Shown here: positions 8,739-16,997 of the stretch, piece by piece
Position numbering within the stretch: position 1 is the stretch's first letter
How the letters are laid out: each line of letters begins with the position of its first letter
Assembly: GCA_041583135.1 (NCBI GenBank)
Contig: JBFHGJ010000067.1
Span: forward strand, 1 to 29,725
DNA from: JABSOG01 sp041583135
Lineage (GTDB): Bacteria > Pseudomonadota > Gammaproteobacteria > Enterobacterales > Alteromonadaceae
Length of the DNA: 29,725 bases
Reading direction: 5' to 3'
Program-made: the position numbers and the translations under genes
The notes under the pieces: generated by a model
The model's database searches: none
Told to the model about the DNA's origin: nothing
What the model saw: the letters and a program-made list of their open reading frames with translations, nothing else

Positions 8739-10121
8739 TTATGGGGTTATTTCCTTTGGCGTTTGTGTCGTGATATCCGCCTGCGCCACTTTTTGATTGA
8801 TCAATTTGATAAAGCGCAGGGTCAGCAACAACGCGGCAATGCTCAGTGATGTTATCATCGCAACCCAATATCCTTCGATGCCCCATCCCAAAGTCTCGGC
8901 AAAGAGATACCCGGCAGGAAAACCTATTACCCAGTAGGAAAATGCGGTGATGTACATCGGCGATTTGGTATCTTTAAGTCCTCTCAATGCGCCGATACTG
9001 GCCACTTGAATGCCATCTGAGAGTTGAAATAGGGCGGCAAACAATAGTAGCTGAGTTGCCAACAACAGCACGGCGCTGTCATCGGTGTACAGAGACACCA
9101 ACACACTGGGGATGGCAATCAACGTTGTGGCACTGACTAGCATAATTGCGAGCGCCATCGCAAGCCCGATGTATCCGGCTCTGCGTGAAAGCTCTGGGTT
9201 GCCTTTGCCCATGTGATATCCAACTCGCGCGGTCATCGCCATCGACAGCCCCAGTGGCATCATATAGGTTAGCGACGAAATGCTGACGGCAATTTGATGG
9301 CTGGCCATCTCCGTTACGCCATAAACCGCGATCAGCAAGCCGATGACGGCAAATAAGGTGATCTCAAGTCCGATGGATAGTGACATTGGGATCCCCAAAG
9401 CCAGCATTTCTTTCAGTTTGTTGATGTTCGGCCCACGCCAATCGGCCAAAAAACGAATGTCGCGATAGCGGCGCGCCGTTAGGGTATAGATGAGCAATAC
9501 TGCAAACATGTAGTAATACACGGTGGTCGTTGCCCAGCCGACGCCTTCGGCGCCCATCGCTTCAAGCCCAAAACCTCCATACATATACCAGTAATTGCAC
9601 AGCACATTAAGCGGAAGGGCCGAGAGGGCAACTTTCATTACGACTTGATTGGCAAATAAACCTTCGTTAGTAAAACGCATTACAAAAAACAGTGCCAAAC
9701 CGGGGAAACCCCAAGCAATAGCACTCAAATAGGCGTCGGCCAACACACTCAGTTGCGGCTCAATGTCCATCATTTGCATGATTGGAAGAAAGTTGTTCAA
9801 CAGAACCATGCCGGGCAGAGCAACAAACAATGCCAGATAAATGCCGTTGTGAAAGGTTTGACGAATACCGGCAAGGTCTTGTTTGCCGTTTAGCGTAGCG
9901 ATTGTTGGATTGAGTACCAACATCATGCCGATAACCAAAATCAACGGCGGATAATAGAGGTTATTGCCGATCGCGATAGCAGCCAGCGCCTTTGAGCTGT
10001 ATTGACCTGCCATGATGGTATCTATCACACCAAGGCCAGATTGTGCTACTTGGGCAATAATACTGGGAATGCCTAAAGCCAGCAATTGCCGAGCTTCTTG
10101 CTTGTTGACTGCACTGTTCAA
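8739..10121 (-). CDS. norM: MATE-family multidrug/cation antiporter (NorM type)
   Basis: An inner-membrane pump that exports cationic drugs in exchange for sodium or protons. Its 460 residues are almost entirely hydrophobic helices, consistent with the twelve segments of the family. Three charged residues known to matter in Vibrio NorM are conserved with a constant shift of two: D34 (GVIDTIMAG), E253 (GLEITL) and D369 (QLSDGIQ). The start is a TTG at 10119-10121 with AGGA ten bases upstream. No ATG occurs before codon 37, which lies inside the first helix, so the rare start is needed. Its end lies 85 bases from the diguanylate cyclase gene on the same strand, so read-through is possible. The substrate is unknown. 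Confidence 0.93.
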   Translation of the reverse strand: MNSAVNKQEARQLLALGIPSIIAQVAQSGLGVIDTIMAGQYSSKALAAIAIGNNLYYPPLILVIGMMLVLNPTIATLNGKQDLAGIRQTFHNGIYLALFVALPGMVLLNNFLPIMQMMDIEPQLSVLADAYLSAIAWGFPGLALFFVMRFTNEGLFANQVVMKVALSALPLNVLCNYWYMYGGFGLEAMGAEGVGWATTTVYYYMFAVLLIYTLTARRYRDIRFLADWRGPNINKLKEMLALGIPMSLSIGLEITLFAVIGLLIAVYGVTEMASHQIAVSISSLTYMMPLGLSMAMTARVGYHMGKGNPELSRRAGYIGLAMALAIMLVSATTLIAIPSVLVSLYTDDSAVLLLATQLLLFAALFQLSDGIQVASIGALRGLKDTKSPMYITAFSYWVIGFPAGYLFAETLGWGIEGYWVAMITSLSIAALLLTLRFIKLINQKVAQADITTQTPKEITP

Positions 10122-10250
10122 TAAATGGTTTTCCTAAAAAACTAAAGCCGGCGCAGTTAAAAAGGCCGGGGTTGCGCTCAATGACATAAAAAGGTGTGCC
10201 GCCCACAAAACAGCGGGTTGCTCAGTATACTTAAATTCGAGTGTCTTTAG

Positions 10251-10366
10251 CTAGTGCCCGTCCGGAAATAGGTGTTGCTGGGCACTCGCTGTGCGGTAAA
10301 TGGATTTACCGCCATTTCAACCTGTTGACAGAAATATTGCTCCTGCAATTTCCGGATGAAAACTAG
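10251..10366. repeat. 116-bp intergenic element with matching inverted ends and three hairpins
   Basis: The ends read CTAGT-N5-TCCGGAAAT (10251-10269) and its near reverse complement ATTTCCGGA-N5-ACTAG (10348-10366). Inside are AGTGCCC/GGGCACT (10253-10259, 10280-10286), a perfect GCGGTAAAT/ATTTACCGC hairpin around GG (10293-10312) and GAAATATTGC/GCAATTTC (10331-10352). Nothing codes here: the 284-base gap between norM and the DUF523 gene holds this structure and no plausible gene. A MITE or other small repeat is the most economical reading, but no second copy lies in the window. Confidence 0.5.
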
Positions 10367-10405
10367 CCAGTCTTGATGGCGAAAAAGACAGTCAATATTG
10401 GCGTG

Positions 10406-10894
10406 TTATCGTTGCGTGCTCTGTTGCTCAAGGGTCATCAGAAATTGCTCGGCATCGGCTAGCGCATCTTCGCCAAAAACGGCAATACCATGCTGCCTCA
10501 GCAGCTCTGTAGTGACTCCCTGTCCGGGGATTTTTTGTCCGACAAAGCGGCCGTCATAGATTTGTTCACTACCACAAGATGGGCTGGACTGCTTCAAAAT
10601 GGCGAGTTTGATTTGATGGCGTTGACATAGAGACAATGCCGCTTGTGCGCCGAGATTGAATTGCTCGGTAACATCATCACCTGAAATGGTGATCACTTTG
10701 TTGCCAGCCACATCGAAAATTCGCTCGGCTGGTGGTCTCGGGGTTGGTAAAGTACCTGCCACTTCAGGGCAGATAGGCACCAAGCGGCTTTGTTGTTGCC
10801 AAGTGCGTAGAATGGGATTGTCTAACAGGTTGTCACCACCGTCATAGCGAACTTTTTCGCCTAGTAGGCAGCGGCTGATTAAGATTTTATGCAT
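10406..10894 (-). CDS. DUF523 / TudS-like iron-sulfur protein
   Basis: A 162-residue DUF523 protein. Members of the family include TudS, which removes sulfur from 2-thiouracil using a [4Fe-4S] cluster held by three cysteines. The three expected cysteines are present: C9 (ISRCLLGEKVRYDGG), C42 (PICPEVAG, with E44 next to it) and C107 (SSPSCGS). The PTPRPPAE segment and the SPSCG turn are also family hallmarks. I chose ATG 10894 because MHKILIS matches the usual N-terminus; an upstream alternative start at 10933 would run into the hairpin after dsbA. No clear Shine-Dalgarno is visible. The exact substrate in this organism is not established. It lies downstream of dsbA on the same strand, separated by a terminator-like hairpin. 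Confidence 0.85.
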   Translation of the reverse strand: MHKILISRCLLGEKVRYDGGDNLLDNPILRTWQQQSRLVPICPEVAGTLPTPRPPAERIFDVAGNKVITISGDDVTEQFNLGAQAALSLCQRHQIKLAILKQSSPSCGSEQIYDGRFVGQKIPGQGVTTELLRQHGIAVFGEDALADAEQFLMTLEQQSTQR

Positions 10895-10920
10895 GGGATG
10901 TGTAACGCTTGGCAGGCAAA

Positions 10921-10944
10921 GCCTGTGAGGCAAGCCTCACAGGC
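10921..10944 (-). terminator. Strong GC-rich hairpin after dsbA
   Basis: A perfect palindrome with 11-base arms GCCTGTGAGGC around two bases lies 9 bases after the dsbA stop. On the minus strand it is followed only by TTTGCC, so it may be a leaky terminator or an mRNA-stabilising end between dsbA and the DUF523 gene. Confidence 0.55.
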
Positions 10945-10952
10945 CACGGGGA

Positions 10953-11582
10953 CTATTTCAACTGCAATAAAAACTCTACCAGTGACTGATAGTCGTCCAT
11001 AGAGCGTAATTCTTTGCTGTTGATCTTGTATTTGCCGTTTACGATGATCATCGGCACGCTGTTCAATACGCGGGCACGGCTCAGGTCGTCTTGGGCTTTT
11101 TTCATTCTGTTGGCTTCGCCTTTGATGGCAAAGCTGTCCATCATTTTTTCGGCTTTGCCTTTGTCGCCGCCAACTTTGTCAAAAATGGCCAATACACCCG
11201 CTTCATCAAGAAACGGTTTACGCTCTTGGTGAATTTGATTGAAGATGGCACTCACCACCTGTTCTTTAATGCCCATTTTATCAGCAACGACCATGGCGCG
11301 AGTCAACATGTGTTGGATCTCAGGCTTAGCTGCACGCAAGAAATCAACGTGGCTTTTGACGAATTTAGCGCCTGCTGGAATGTTCTTTTCTAGCTCTTTG
11401 GCGATAAACTCGAACTTATAACAATGTGGGCAGTAAAAAGAGAAGTATTCGGTGACATTGGGCTTGCTGTCGGCGGTTTGGCTGATGACTTCGTAGTGTT
11501 TGCCCTGTTCAAAACGCATAGGCTGAGCCAAAGCGACTGAGCTGAACAAAAAGGTCAACATTAAAAACGCAAATTTTTTCAT
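10953..11582 (-). CDS. dsbA: Periplasmic thiol:disulfide oxidoreductase DsbA
   Basis: Introduces disulfide bonds into secreted proteins and is reoxidised by DsbB. The 209 residues comprise a signal peptide (about 1-19, cleavage after ALA), a thioredoxin fold with an inserted helical domain, the redox motif C51-P-H-C54 and the cis-proline loop near VPMIIVNGKY. The length equals the usual DsbA size of about 208. The ATG at 11582 has GGAA about seven bases upstream. The gene is downstream of srkA on the same strand, the same order as in E. coli, but with a 284-base gap in which I see no gene, so an own promoter is likely. A GC-rich hairpin follows the stop. Confidence 0.95.
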   Translation of the reverse strand: MKKFAFLMLTFLFSSVALAQPMRFEQGKHYEVISQTADSKPNVTEYFSFYCPHCYKFEFIAKELEKNIPAGAKFVKSHVDFLRAAKPEIQHMLTRAMVVADKMGIKEQVVSAIFNQIHQERKPFLDEAGVLAIFDKVGGDKGKAEKMMDSFAIKGEANRMKKAQDDLSRARVLNSVPMIIVNGKYKINSKELRSMDDYQSLVEFLLQLK

Positions 11583-11866
11583 TTTGAATTCCGTCTTATT
11601 TTCGTTATGAGTAGGTTTTCGCCGTTATACCAAATTTGCGCGTAGCGATCAGTATTTTCTGACAAAAACCCGGTTGTCGGATGGTTAGACTACCATAAGC
11701 TCGCTGTCGCTTACATTTGCGCTAAGGGACAAATTGTAAACTTTATTGTCGAACATCGCCGGGCAGTCTAGCACAGCCGAAGCTTGATGAATAATGTAGC
11801 GAGGTCAAAATTAACCTTGGATGAACGAGAATTAAGCGTCTACCAAGGCTTAGCTCGGTTTGCCGC

Positions 11867-12838
11867 TCAATTTAACTTCAGCACAGCCTCATCCATCGCG
11901 GCAAATTGCTCTTTGAGCGAAAGAATTTGATTTTCCCAATACTTATCTTCGGCAAACCAGCTAAAGTTGCGCGGAAACGCCGGGTCTTCCCAGCGTTTGG
12001 CGAGCCATGCCATGTAATGCACCATGCGCATTGCTCGCAATGGCTCAATCAGCGCAAACTCGCTGTTGTCAAATTCACAAAATTCCTCATAGCCGCCGAT
12101 CAGCGTATCGAGCTGTACCAGGCGGTTGTTTCTATCACCCGATAACATCATCCAAATGTCTTGAATGGCAGGTCCCATTCGGGCATCGTCCAAATCGACA
12201 AAATGAGGACCGGCATCGGTCCACAAGATATTGCCCGGATGACAGTCGCCATGCAGCCGAATTTGCGTCGTAGGGCGATACTGCTCGGCGGCTTTGTCGA
12301 TGACAAAATCTAAAATGGAATAAAAAGCCGTTTCAAGGTGCATTGGCACAAAGCCCGACGCTTTGATGGTGCTGCGGGCCTGATGGAGATATTCTTCGGC
12401 GCTGATGGTTGGTCGATGGGCAAATGGCTTGGACTGACCGACCACGTGAATGCGGCCGATAAAGCGGCCCATCCATTCTAGATGATCGAGATTGTCTACC
12501 TCAAAAATGCGTCCGCCTTTACTTGGAAACAGCGTAAAGCGGTAGCCTTGGTGACTCAATAAGGTTTTACCGTCCAAAATAAGCGGGGCAACCATAGGTA
12601 CTTCTTCAGCGGCCAATTCCAGCGCAAATTGATGTTCTTCTAAAATCTGCTCATCAGTCCAGCGATTAGGACGGTAAAACTTAACCACATACCGCTGTTT
12701 GTCTTCGGCGACAAACTGGTAGACGCGATTTTCGAAGCTGTTAAGTGGCAATAGGCCGGATTCGGCGTAGATACCGACACTTTCAATGGCATCTAAGATG
12801 GCATCGGGGTTTAAGTTACTAAATGAAAATTCACTCAT
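11867..12838 (-). CDS. srkA: Stress response kinase A (SrkA/RdoA/YihE)
   Basis: A cytoplasmic Ser/Thr protein kinase of the choline-kinase-like (APH) fold that protects cells from envelope and antibiotic stress in E. coli. It has 323 residues, against 328 in E. coli. The ATP lysine is K53 (VVKFYRP), the catalytic loop is HGDCHPGNI with D198, and the metal aspartate is D215 in FVDLDDAR. I chose ATG 12838 because MSEFSFSNLNPD aligns with the E. coli N-terminus; the longer frame from 12961 adds 41 residues with no family match. In E. coli it is co-transcribed with dsbA, and the same order is kept here. It is divergent from the small membrane protein gene at 13002. Confidence 0.95.
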   Translation of the reverse strand: MSEFSFSNLNPDAILDAIESVGIYAESGLLPLNSFENRVYQFVAEDKQRYVVKFYRPNRWTDEQILEEHQFALELAAEEVPMVAPLILDGKTLLSHQGYRFTLFPSKGGRIFEVDNLDHLEWMGRFIGRIHVVGQSKPFAHRPTISAEEYLHQARSTIKASGFVPMHLETAFYSILDFVIDKAAEQYRPTTQIRLHGDCHPGNILWTDAGPHFVDLDDARMGPAIQDIWMMLSGDRNNRLVQLDTLIGGYEEFCEFDNSEFALIEPLRAMRMVHYMAWLAKRWEDPAFPRNFSWFAEDKYWENQILSLKEQFAAMDEAVLKLN

Positions 12839-13001
12839 GACGGTCACTTGCACGCTGGTTGTGGGGCCGCTCAGTGTGCGTGATGTCGTCTCTTTGGTCA
12901 AGGGGAGGGCGCCAAAGCGAGTGATTTCTTGAAGGCTGCGACTTTCGCTTATTGAGATCATTGTTTACAATAGCGCTAAGCAAACGTTGCGGTAGCTGAA
13001 C

Positions 13002-13373
13002 ATGATTAAAAAACTCTTTTACTTTTTGGTGATACTGGCGATCATCGTTGCCATTGACCATCCTAAGATCAATGAGTTTTACGACAACACCCTAGGTGAA
13101 TTCAAAATGTTCGCCAGAGAGGGGCTTAAAACGACCAAAAACCCTGGCGGCGCCAAGGTATATCGCGACATTTCTCAGCATTTTTCATCCTACTCGCAAG
13201 GCGAGATTGAGATGATCGATACCCTCACCAAAGACAATCAAAAAGTGCTTAAATTCAGACAAGACTATTGCGTCAATGGTGATTTCAATCCGGTGATTTA
13301 CGGCGACCACCTAAAACAGTTGTGTCAGATCATCGAAAGACACAAAAAACAGCTGATGACCGTGGTGAAATAA
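13002..13373 (+). CDS. Small membrane-anchored protein of unknown function
   Basis: A 123-residue protein that I do not recognise. One hydrophobic segment at residues 5-18 after two lysines predicts an N-terminal anchor or uncleaved signal, with the rest outside the cytoplasm. The remainder is polar and charged with helix-like stretches and two cysteines, C90 and C108, that could form a disulfide. It is divergent from srkA and lies 65 bases before hutG on the same strand. The ATG at 13002 has only a weak ribosome site, but there is no better start. TACAAT at 12966-12971 may be its -10. Placement beside srkA-dsbA hints at an envelope role, which is inference. Confidence 0.75.
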   Translation: MIKKLFYFLVILAIIVAIDHPKINEFYDNTLGEFKMFAREGLKTTKNPGGAKVYRDISQHFSSYSQGEIEMIDTLTKDNQKVLKFRQDYCVNGDFNPVIYGDHLKQLCQIIERHKKQLMTVVK

Positions 13374-13438
13374 TGCCCGACTTTCGCACCTTAGTGCCAT
13401 CACCGCCTACCCACTAACGCCATTTCTAGAGGTTAACC

Positions 13439-14290
13439 ATGAATTCAGTCGATGAAGCCTTTCCTCACAGCCCATTTCAGTTGTATATACCACCTAGGTT
13501 TCGGGTACCTTTAATGATCAGTGTGCCTCACTGCGGCACCGAGTTGACCGATAATTTTCGCCAAAATGCGGCCTCGGACCTGATCCTTAAAGTACCAGAT
13601 ACCGACTGGTTTGTGCATGAGCTATATGACTTCGCCAAAGCGTTGGATATTCCGCTGATCCATGCTGTTTATTCCCGCTATATCATCGACTTAAATCGTC
13701 AATTGCCCGGTGAACAAAGCCTTTATGCCAACCAGTCGAGAGTGACCGGTTTGGTGCCGCTGAAAACGTTTCGTGGTGAACCGATTTACCAAGCGGGCAA
13801 AGAACCGAGTGAAGCGCAAATAAATCACCGCATTGAGCACATTCACAAACCTTATTACCAAGCCATCGACGATGTGCTGGCACAAATGCAAACGCAGTTT
13901 CCGATGGTGATGTTGTACGATGGTCACAGTATTATTGGCCACGTGCCGTCGATTCAACCAGAGCCGTTTGTCGATTACATGCCTGCCAACCGTTCCGGGT
14001 TGACCTGTCCAAACCGCTTTATCGAGAAGGCCGAAGCCATCATCAAAAAACACGGCAAAACCTGTGTGTCGAATGGGCCGTTTCAAGGGGGCAATATCAC
14101 CCGCAGCTTCCATAATGCCGAAAAACAGGTGTTGAGTTTTCAAATGGAGATCAGCCAGCGGATCTACATGGATGAGGTGAATGTGAAAAAATATGAACCG
14201 AACTGGTCGCAAACGGTAACGATTTTACGCGAAATCATCGAAAGCTTTAGCGAGATGATGTTACAACTGAACGAGGAGGCAGGTGCCTGA
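13439..14290 (+). CDS. hutG: N-formylglutamate deformylase
   Basis: Hydrolyses N-formyl-L-glutamate to glutamate and formate, the final step of the five-step histidine degradation route. The 283 residues show the family motifs SVPHCG (28-33), DTDW (54-57), SRYIIDLNR (79-87) and YDGHS (160-164). AGAGG lies seven bases before the ATG. The stop TGA shares one base with the start of hutF, so the two are translationally coupled, and the pair completes the formimino- to formyl- to glutamate branch. hutH, hutU and hutI are not in the window. The gene family shares the name hutG with a different, arginase-fold enzyme; this one is the formylglutamate amidohydrolase type. Confidence 0.9.
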   Translation: MNSVDEAFPHSPFQLYIPPRFRVPLMISVPHCGTELTDNFRQNAASDLILKVPDTDWFVHELYDFAKALDIPLIHAVYSRYIIDLNRQLPGEQSLYANQSRVTGLVPLKTFRGEPIYQAGKEPSEAQINHRIEHIHKPYYQAIDDVLAQMQTQFPMVMLYDGHSIIGHVPSIQPEPFVDYMPANRSGLTCPNRFIEKAEAIIKKHGKTCVSNGPFQGGNITRSFHNAEKQVLSFQMEISQRIYMDEVNVKKYEPNWSQTVTILREIIESFSEMMLQLNEEAGA

Positions 14291-15654
14291 TGGCGTATTT
14301 TAATGCAAAGTGGTTGTTTGACGGCCAACAGTGGCTGGCCGAGCAAGCGTTTGAAGTCGATGACAAGGGGTGCTTTCGCGCGCTGCCCAGTGTCGCAGGA
14401 TTGAATGGTGTCACCGAGCTTGGTGTGGTGGTGCCGGGTTTCATCAACTGCCACTCCCATAGTTTTCAGCGCGGTATGGCCGGGCTGGGTGAGCGTATTT
14501 CAACTGAGCCGGGTAACGACAGCTTTTGGAGCTGGCGTGCGCAGATGTATCACCTAGTGCAAAAGCTTGATCCCGCATCGTTTAAAACCATTGCCGATTG
14601 GTTGTATTTGGAAATGCTAGAGGCCGGATATACTGCCGTAGGCGAGTTTCATTATCTCCATAACAAACCCGATGGCAGTCGCTATGACGACCAAACCGAG
14701 CTGGCGAAAAAGCTGTATCAATCTGGCGTTGAAACCGGTATTCGCGTGTGCATGTTGCCAGTGCTATACAAAAATGGCGGTATGGGCAAACCCCTAGAAG
14801 TACACCAACAACCGTTTGGTATGGCTGATTTGGCCGAGTACGACAGCTATCAGCAACAATTGCAGCCATTTGTGCCCGAAGGACATCAACTTGGGGTTTG
14901 TGCTCACTCGATTCGTGGGGTAGACAAAGAGACTTTGCAGGCATTCGCCAAAGCTTATAACGATAAGCATGTGCCGATACATATTCATATCGCCGAACAG
15001 CCTGCCGAAGTGGCCGATTCACAAGCATTTTACGGCAAAAGGCCGGTGGAATTTTTGATTGATGAGGTCGGTATCAACCAAAACTGGACGCTGGTTCATG
15101 CCACCCATGTGACCGAAGCGGAAGTGCAGGCAATGGCTGATGTTAATGCCGTTGTTGGGATATGTCCGCTGACCGAGGCCAACCTCGGCGATGGTATTTT
15201 CCCGATGAAATCATTTATGGGCAAAAACGGCGCCATTGCCATTGGTTCGGATTCGCATATTCGCATCGATCCGTTCGAGGAGCTGCGCTTGATTGAGTAT
15301 TCTCAGCGTTACCAGCTGTTGGGTCGTGCGTGTTTGACTGACAAAGACAACGTTTCACCGGGACTGAACTTGGCGGCGGCGTGCTACCAAGGGGGGTTAC
15401 AGTCACTAAAGCTCAACAATGGCTTGTTGCGTGATGGTTATAATGCCGACTTTATTGAAATAGATGACGCGCATCCGGCGATGTTGCGCCAAGATCCCGC
15501 CACCATGTGGGACGAAATGGTGTTTGCCGGTGGCCGCGAGTTGGTGAAAAACGTTTATGTTGGTGGTAAACAGGTGGTGTTTGGCGGTAAGCATCCACAA
15601 CACCAGCAAAAACTGGCGGCGCTAAAAGCGCTTTATCAGGCTTTGCAGGCGTAA
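14290..15654 (+). CDS. hutF: Formimidoylglutamate deiminase
   Basis: A zinc amidohydrolase that converts N-formimino-L-glutamate to N-formyl-L-glutamate and ammonia, feeding HutG. Its 454 residues carry the metal and catalytic set in the same positions as the characterised Pseudomonas enzyme: H55 and H57 (NCHSHSF), H206, H233 and E236 (HIHIAEQ), H270 (LVHATH) and D321 (GSDSH). The ATG overlaps the hutG stop by one base and follows a GGAGG site. The two-gene arrangement with the reaction order reversed on the DNA is common in Pseudomonas-type hut clusters. The 212 bases after it up to guaC hold only a promoter candidate. Confidence 0.94.
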   Translation: MAYFNAKWLFDGQQWLAEQAFEVDDKGCFRALPSVAGLNGVTELGVVVPGFINCHSHSFQRGMAGLGERISTEPGNDSFWSWRAQMYHLVQKLDPASFKTIADWLYLEMLEAGYTAVGEFHYLHNKPDGSRYDDQTELAKKLYQSGVETGIRVCMLPVLYKNGGMGKPLEVHQQPFGMADLAEYDSYQQQLQPFVPEGHQLGVCAHSIRGVDKETLQAFAKAYNDKHVPIHIHIAEQPAEVADSQAFYGKRPVEFLIDEVGINQNWTLVHATHVTEAEVQAMADVNAVVGICPLTEANLGDGIFPMKSFMGKNGAIAIGSDSHIRIDPFEELRLIEYSQRYQLLGRACLTDKDNVSPGLNLAAACYQGGLQSLKLNNGLLRDGYNADFIEIDDAHPAMLRQDPATMWDEMVFAGGRELVKNVYVGGKQVVFGGKHPQHQQKLAALKALYQALQA

Positions 15655-15711
15655 AATCCATTCGGCTTTTGGCGGTCATGGATGATAGCCTTGCTGGTTG
15701 AATATTAGCCT

Positions 15712-15740
15712 TTGACATTTTCCGTAAAAACTTGGACAAT
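15712..15740 (+). promoter_or_regulatory. Candidate sigma-70 promoter of guaC
   Basis: A perfect TTGACA (15712-15717) is followed after 17 bases by GACAAT (15735-15740), four of six matches to the -10 consensus. It would give a leader of about 120 bases before guaC. Confidence 0.45.
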
Positions 15741-15866
15741 CCTCCGGCATAAGCAAATGGCTTGTGCATACACTATCACTATGGTTGTTGTGGCAAGTCG
15801 GCTTATGCCCGCCTTAATGCCCCTGCAATCTGACTTCGAAATTGATTTCAAAAAATTAGGTTGATT

Positions 15867-16901
15867 ATGCGCGTAGAAACTGATCTTAAATTGGGTTTCA
15901 AAGACGTCTTAATCAGACCCAAGCGTTCGACATTGAAAAGTCGTGCCCAAGTTTGTCTGCAAAGGTCGTTTAAACTTAAACACTCAAACTTCACTTGGAC
16001 AGGCGTTCCTGTCATTGCCGCCAATATGGATACCGTCGGCACTTTCGATATGGCCAAAGTGTTGGCAGCACAAGAGTTACTGACCGCAGTACACAAGCAC
16101 TACAGCTTGAGTCAGTGGCAAGATTTTGTGACTGAAAACGCCGACCTGCTGAGCTACATTATGGTCAGCTCCGGCACCTCTAATGATGACTTCGACAAAC
16201 TCAAACAGGTTATGGCCTTGAGCGACAGCCTTAGGTTTATCTGTATTGATGTCGCCAATGGTTATTCAGAGCATTTTATTGATTATGTTCGCAAAGTGCG
16301 CCAACACTTCCCTGACAAAGCCATCGTCGCAGGCAACGTCGTGACTGGCGAAATGGTTGAAGAACTGATTTTATCGGGTGCCGATATCGTCAAAGTCGGT
16401 ATTGGTCCGGGGTCGGTATGTACCACACGGGTTAAGACCGGGGTGGGCTATCCACAGTTGTCGGCCGTGATGGAGTGCGCCGATGCTGCCCATGGCTTAG
16501 GTGGGCTGATTATTTCTGATGGCGGCTGTTCTACCCCCGGCGATGTTGCCAAAGCGTTTGGCGGCGGCGCTGATTTTGTGATGATCGGCGGCATGTTGGC
16601 AGGTCATGATGAAAGTGCAGGTGAGCTGATTGAACGCGATGGCGAGAAACTTAAGCTGTTTTACGGCATGAGTTCAAAAACCGCCATGGACAAACATGCC
16701 GGTGGCGTTGCGGAATATCGCGCCTCCGAGGGCAAAACTGTTGAGATCCCCTATCGAGGCCCGGTAGAAGCTACCGTGCTTGATATTCTCGGCGGGGTGC
16801 GCTCAACCTGCACCTATGTCGGCGCTGCCCAGCTCAAAGAGCTGTCTAAACGCACCACCTTCATTCGCGTTGCCGAACAAGAAAACCGTGTGTTCAGCTA
16901 A
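15867..16901 (+). CDS. guaC: GMP reductase
   Basis: NADPH-dependent deamination of GMP to IMP, which links guanine salvage to adenine nucleotides. The 344 residues form a single IMPDH-like TIM barrel without CBS domains, which separates it from GuaB. The catalytic cysteine is C185 in GPGSVCTTR. The FYGMSS and GGVAEYRASEGK segments match E. coli GuaC closely. The ATG at 15867 preceded by AGG is preferred to the TTG at 15861 because MRVETDLKLGF aligns with the E. coli start. It ends 20 bases before a REP-like repeat and is convergent with the ATPase gene. Confidence 0.96.
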   Translation: MRVETDLKLGFKDVLIRPKRSTLKSRAQVCLQRSFKLKHSNFTWTGVPVIAANMDTVGTFDMAKVLAAQELLTAVHKHYSLSQWQDFVTENADLLSYIMVSSGTSNDDFDKLKQVMALSDSLRFICIDVANGYSEHFIDYVRKVRQHFPDKAIVAGNVVTGEMVEELILSGADIVKVGIGPGSVCTTRVKTGVGYPQLSAVMECADAAHGLGGLIISDGGCSTPGDVAKAFGGGADFVMIGGMLAGHDESAGELIERDGEKLKLFYGMSSKTAMDKHAGGVAEYRASEGKTVEIPYRGPVEATVLDILGGVRSTCTYVGAAQLKELSKRTTFIRVAEQENRVFS

Positions 16902-16920
16902 CCTCAGCTGTACCTAATAA

Positions 16921-16992
16921 AAAAGTGTCTGACACCAAATTTATTTTATCCTTTGTAATCAAATAGATAAATCTTTTGGTGTCTGACACCTT
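16921..16992. repeat. Pair of REP-like palindromes in inverted orientation
   Basis: The palindromic word GTGTCTGACACC occurs at 16925-16936 and again, as GGTGTCTGACACC, at 16978-16990. The flanks are inverted: CACCAAA follows the first copy and TTTTGGTG leads the second, so the whole stretch folds into a long imperfect hairpin. It lies between the convergent stops of guaC and the ATPase gene, a typical place for REP/BIME units. It may also stop or protect transcripts from both sides. No REP-associated tyrosine transposase gene is in the window. Confidence 0.6.
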
Positions 16993-16997
16993 AGTCG

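Noticed and set aside
8728..8744. CCATA/TATGG inverted repeat at the end of norM as a terminator
   Set aside because: Only five base pairs with a seven-base loop and no T run on the minus strand.
11815..11848. CCTTGG/CCAAGG repeat after srkA as a terminator
   Set aside because: Six base pairs with a 22-base loop and a broken T run; too weak to call.
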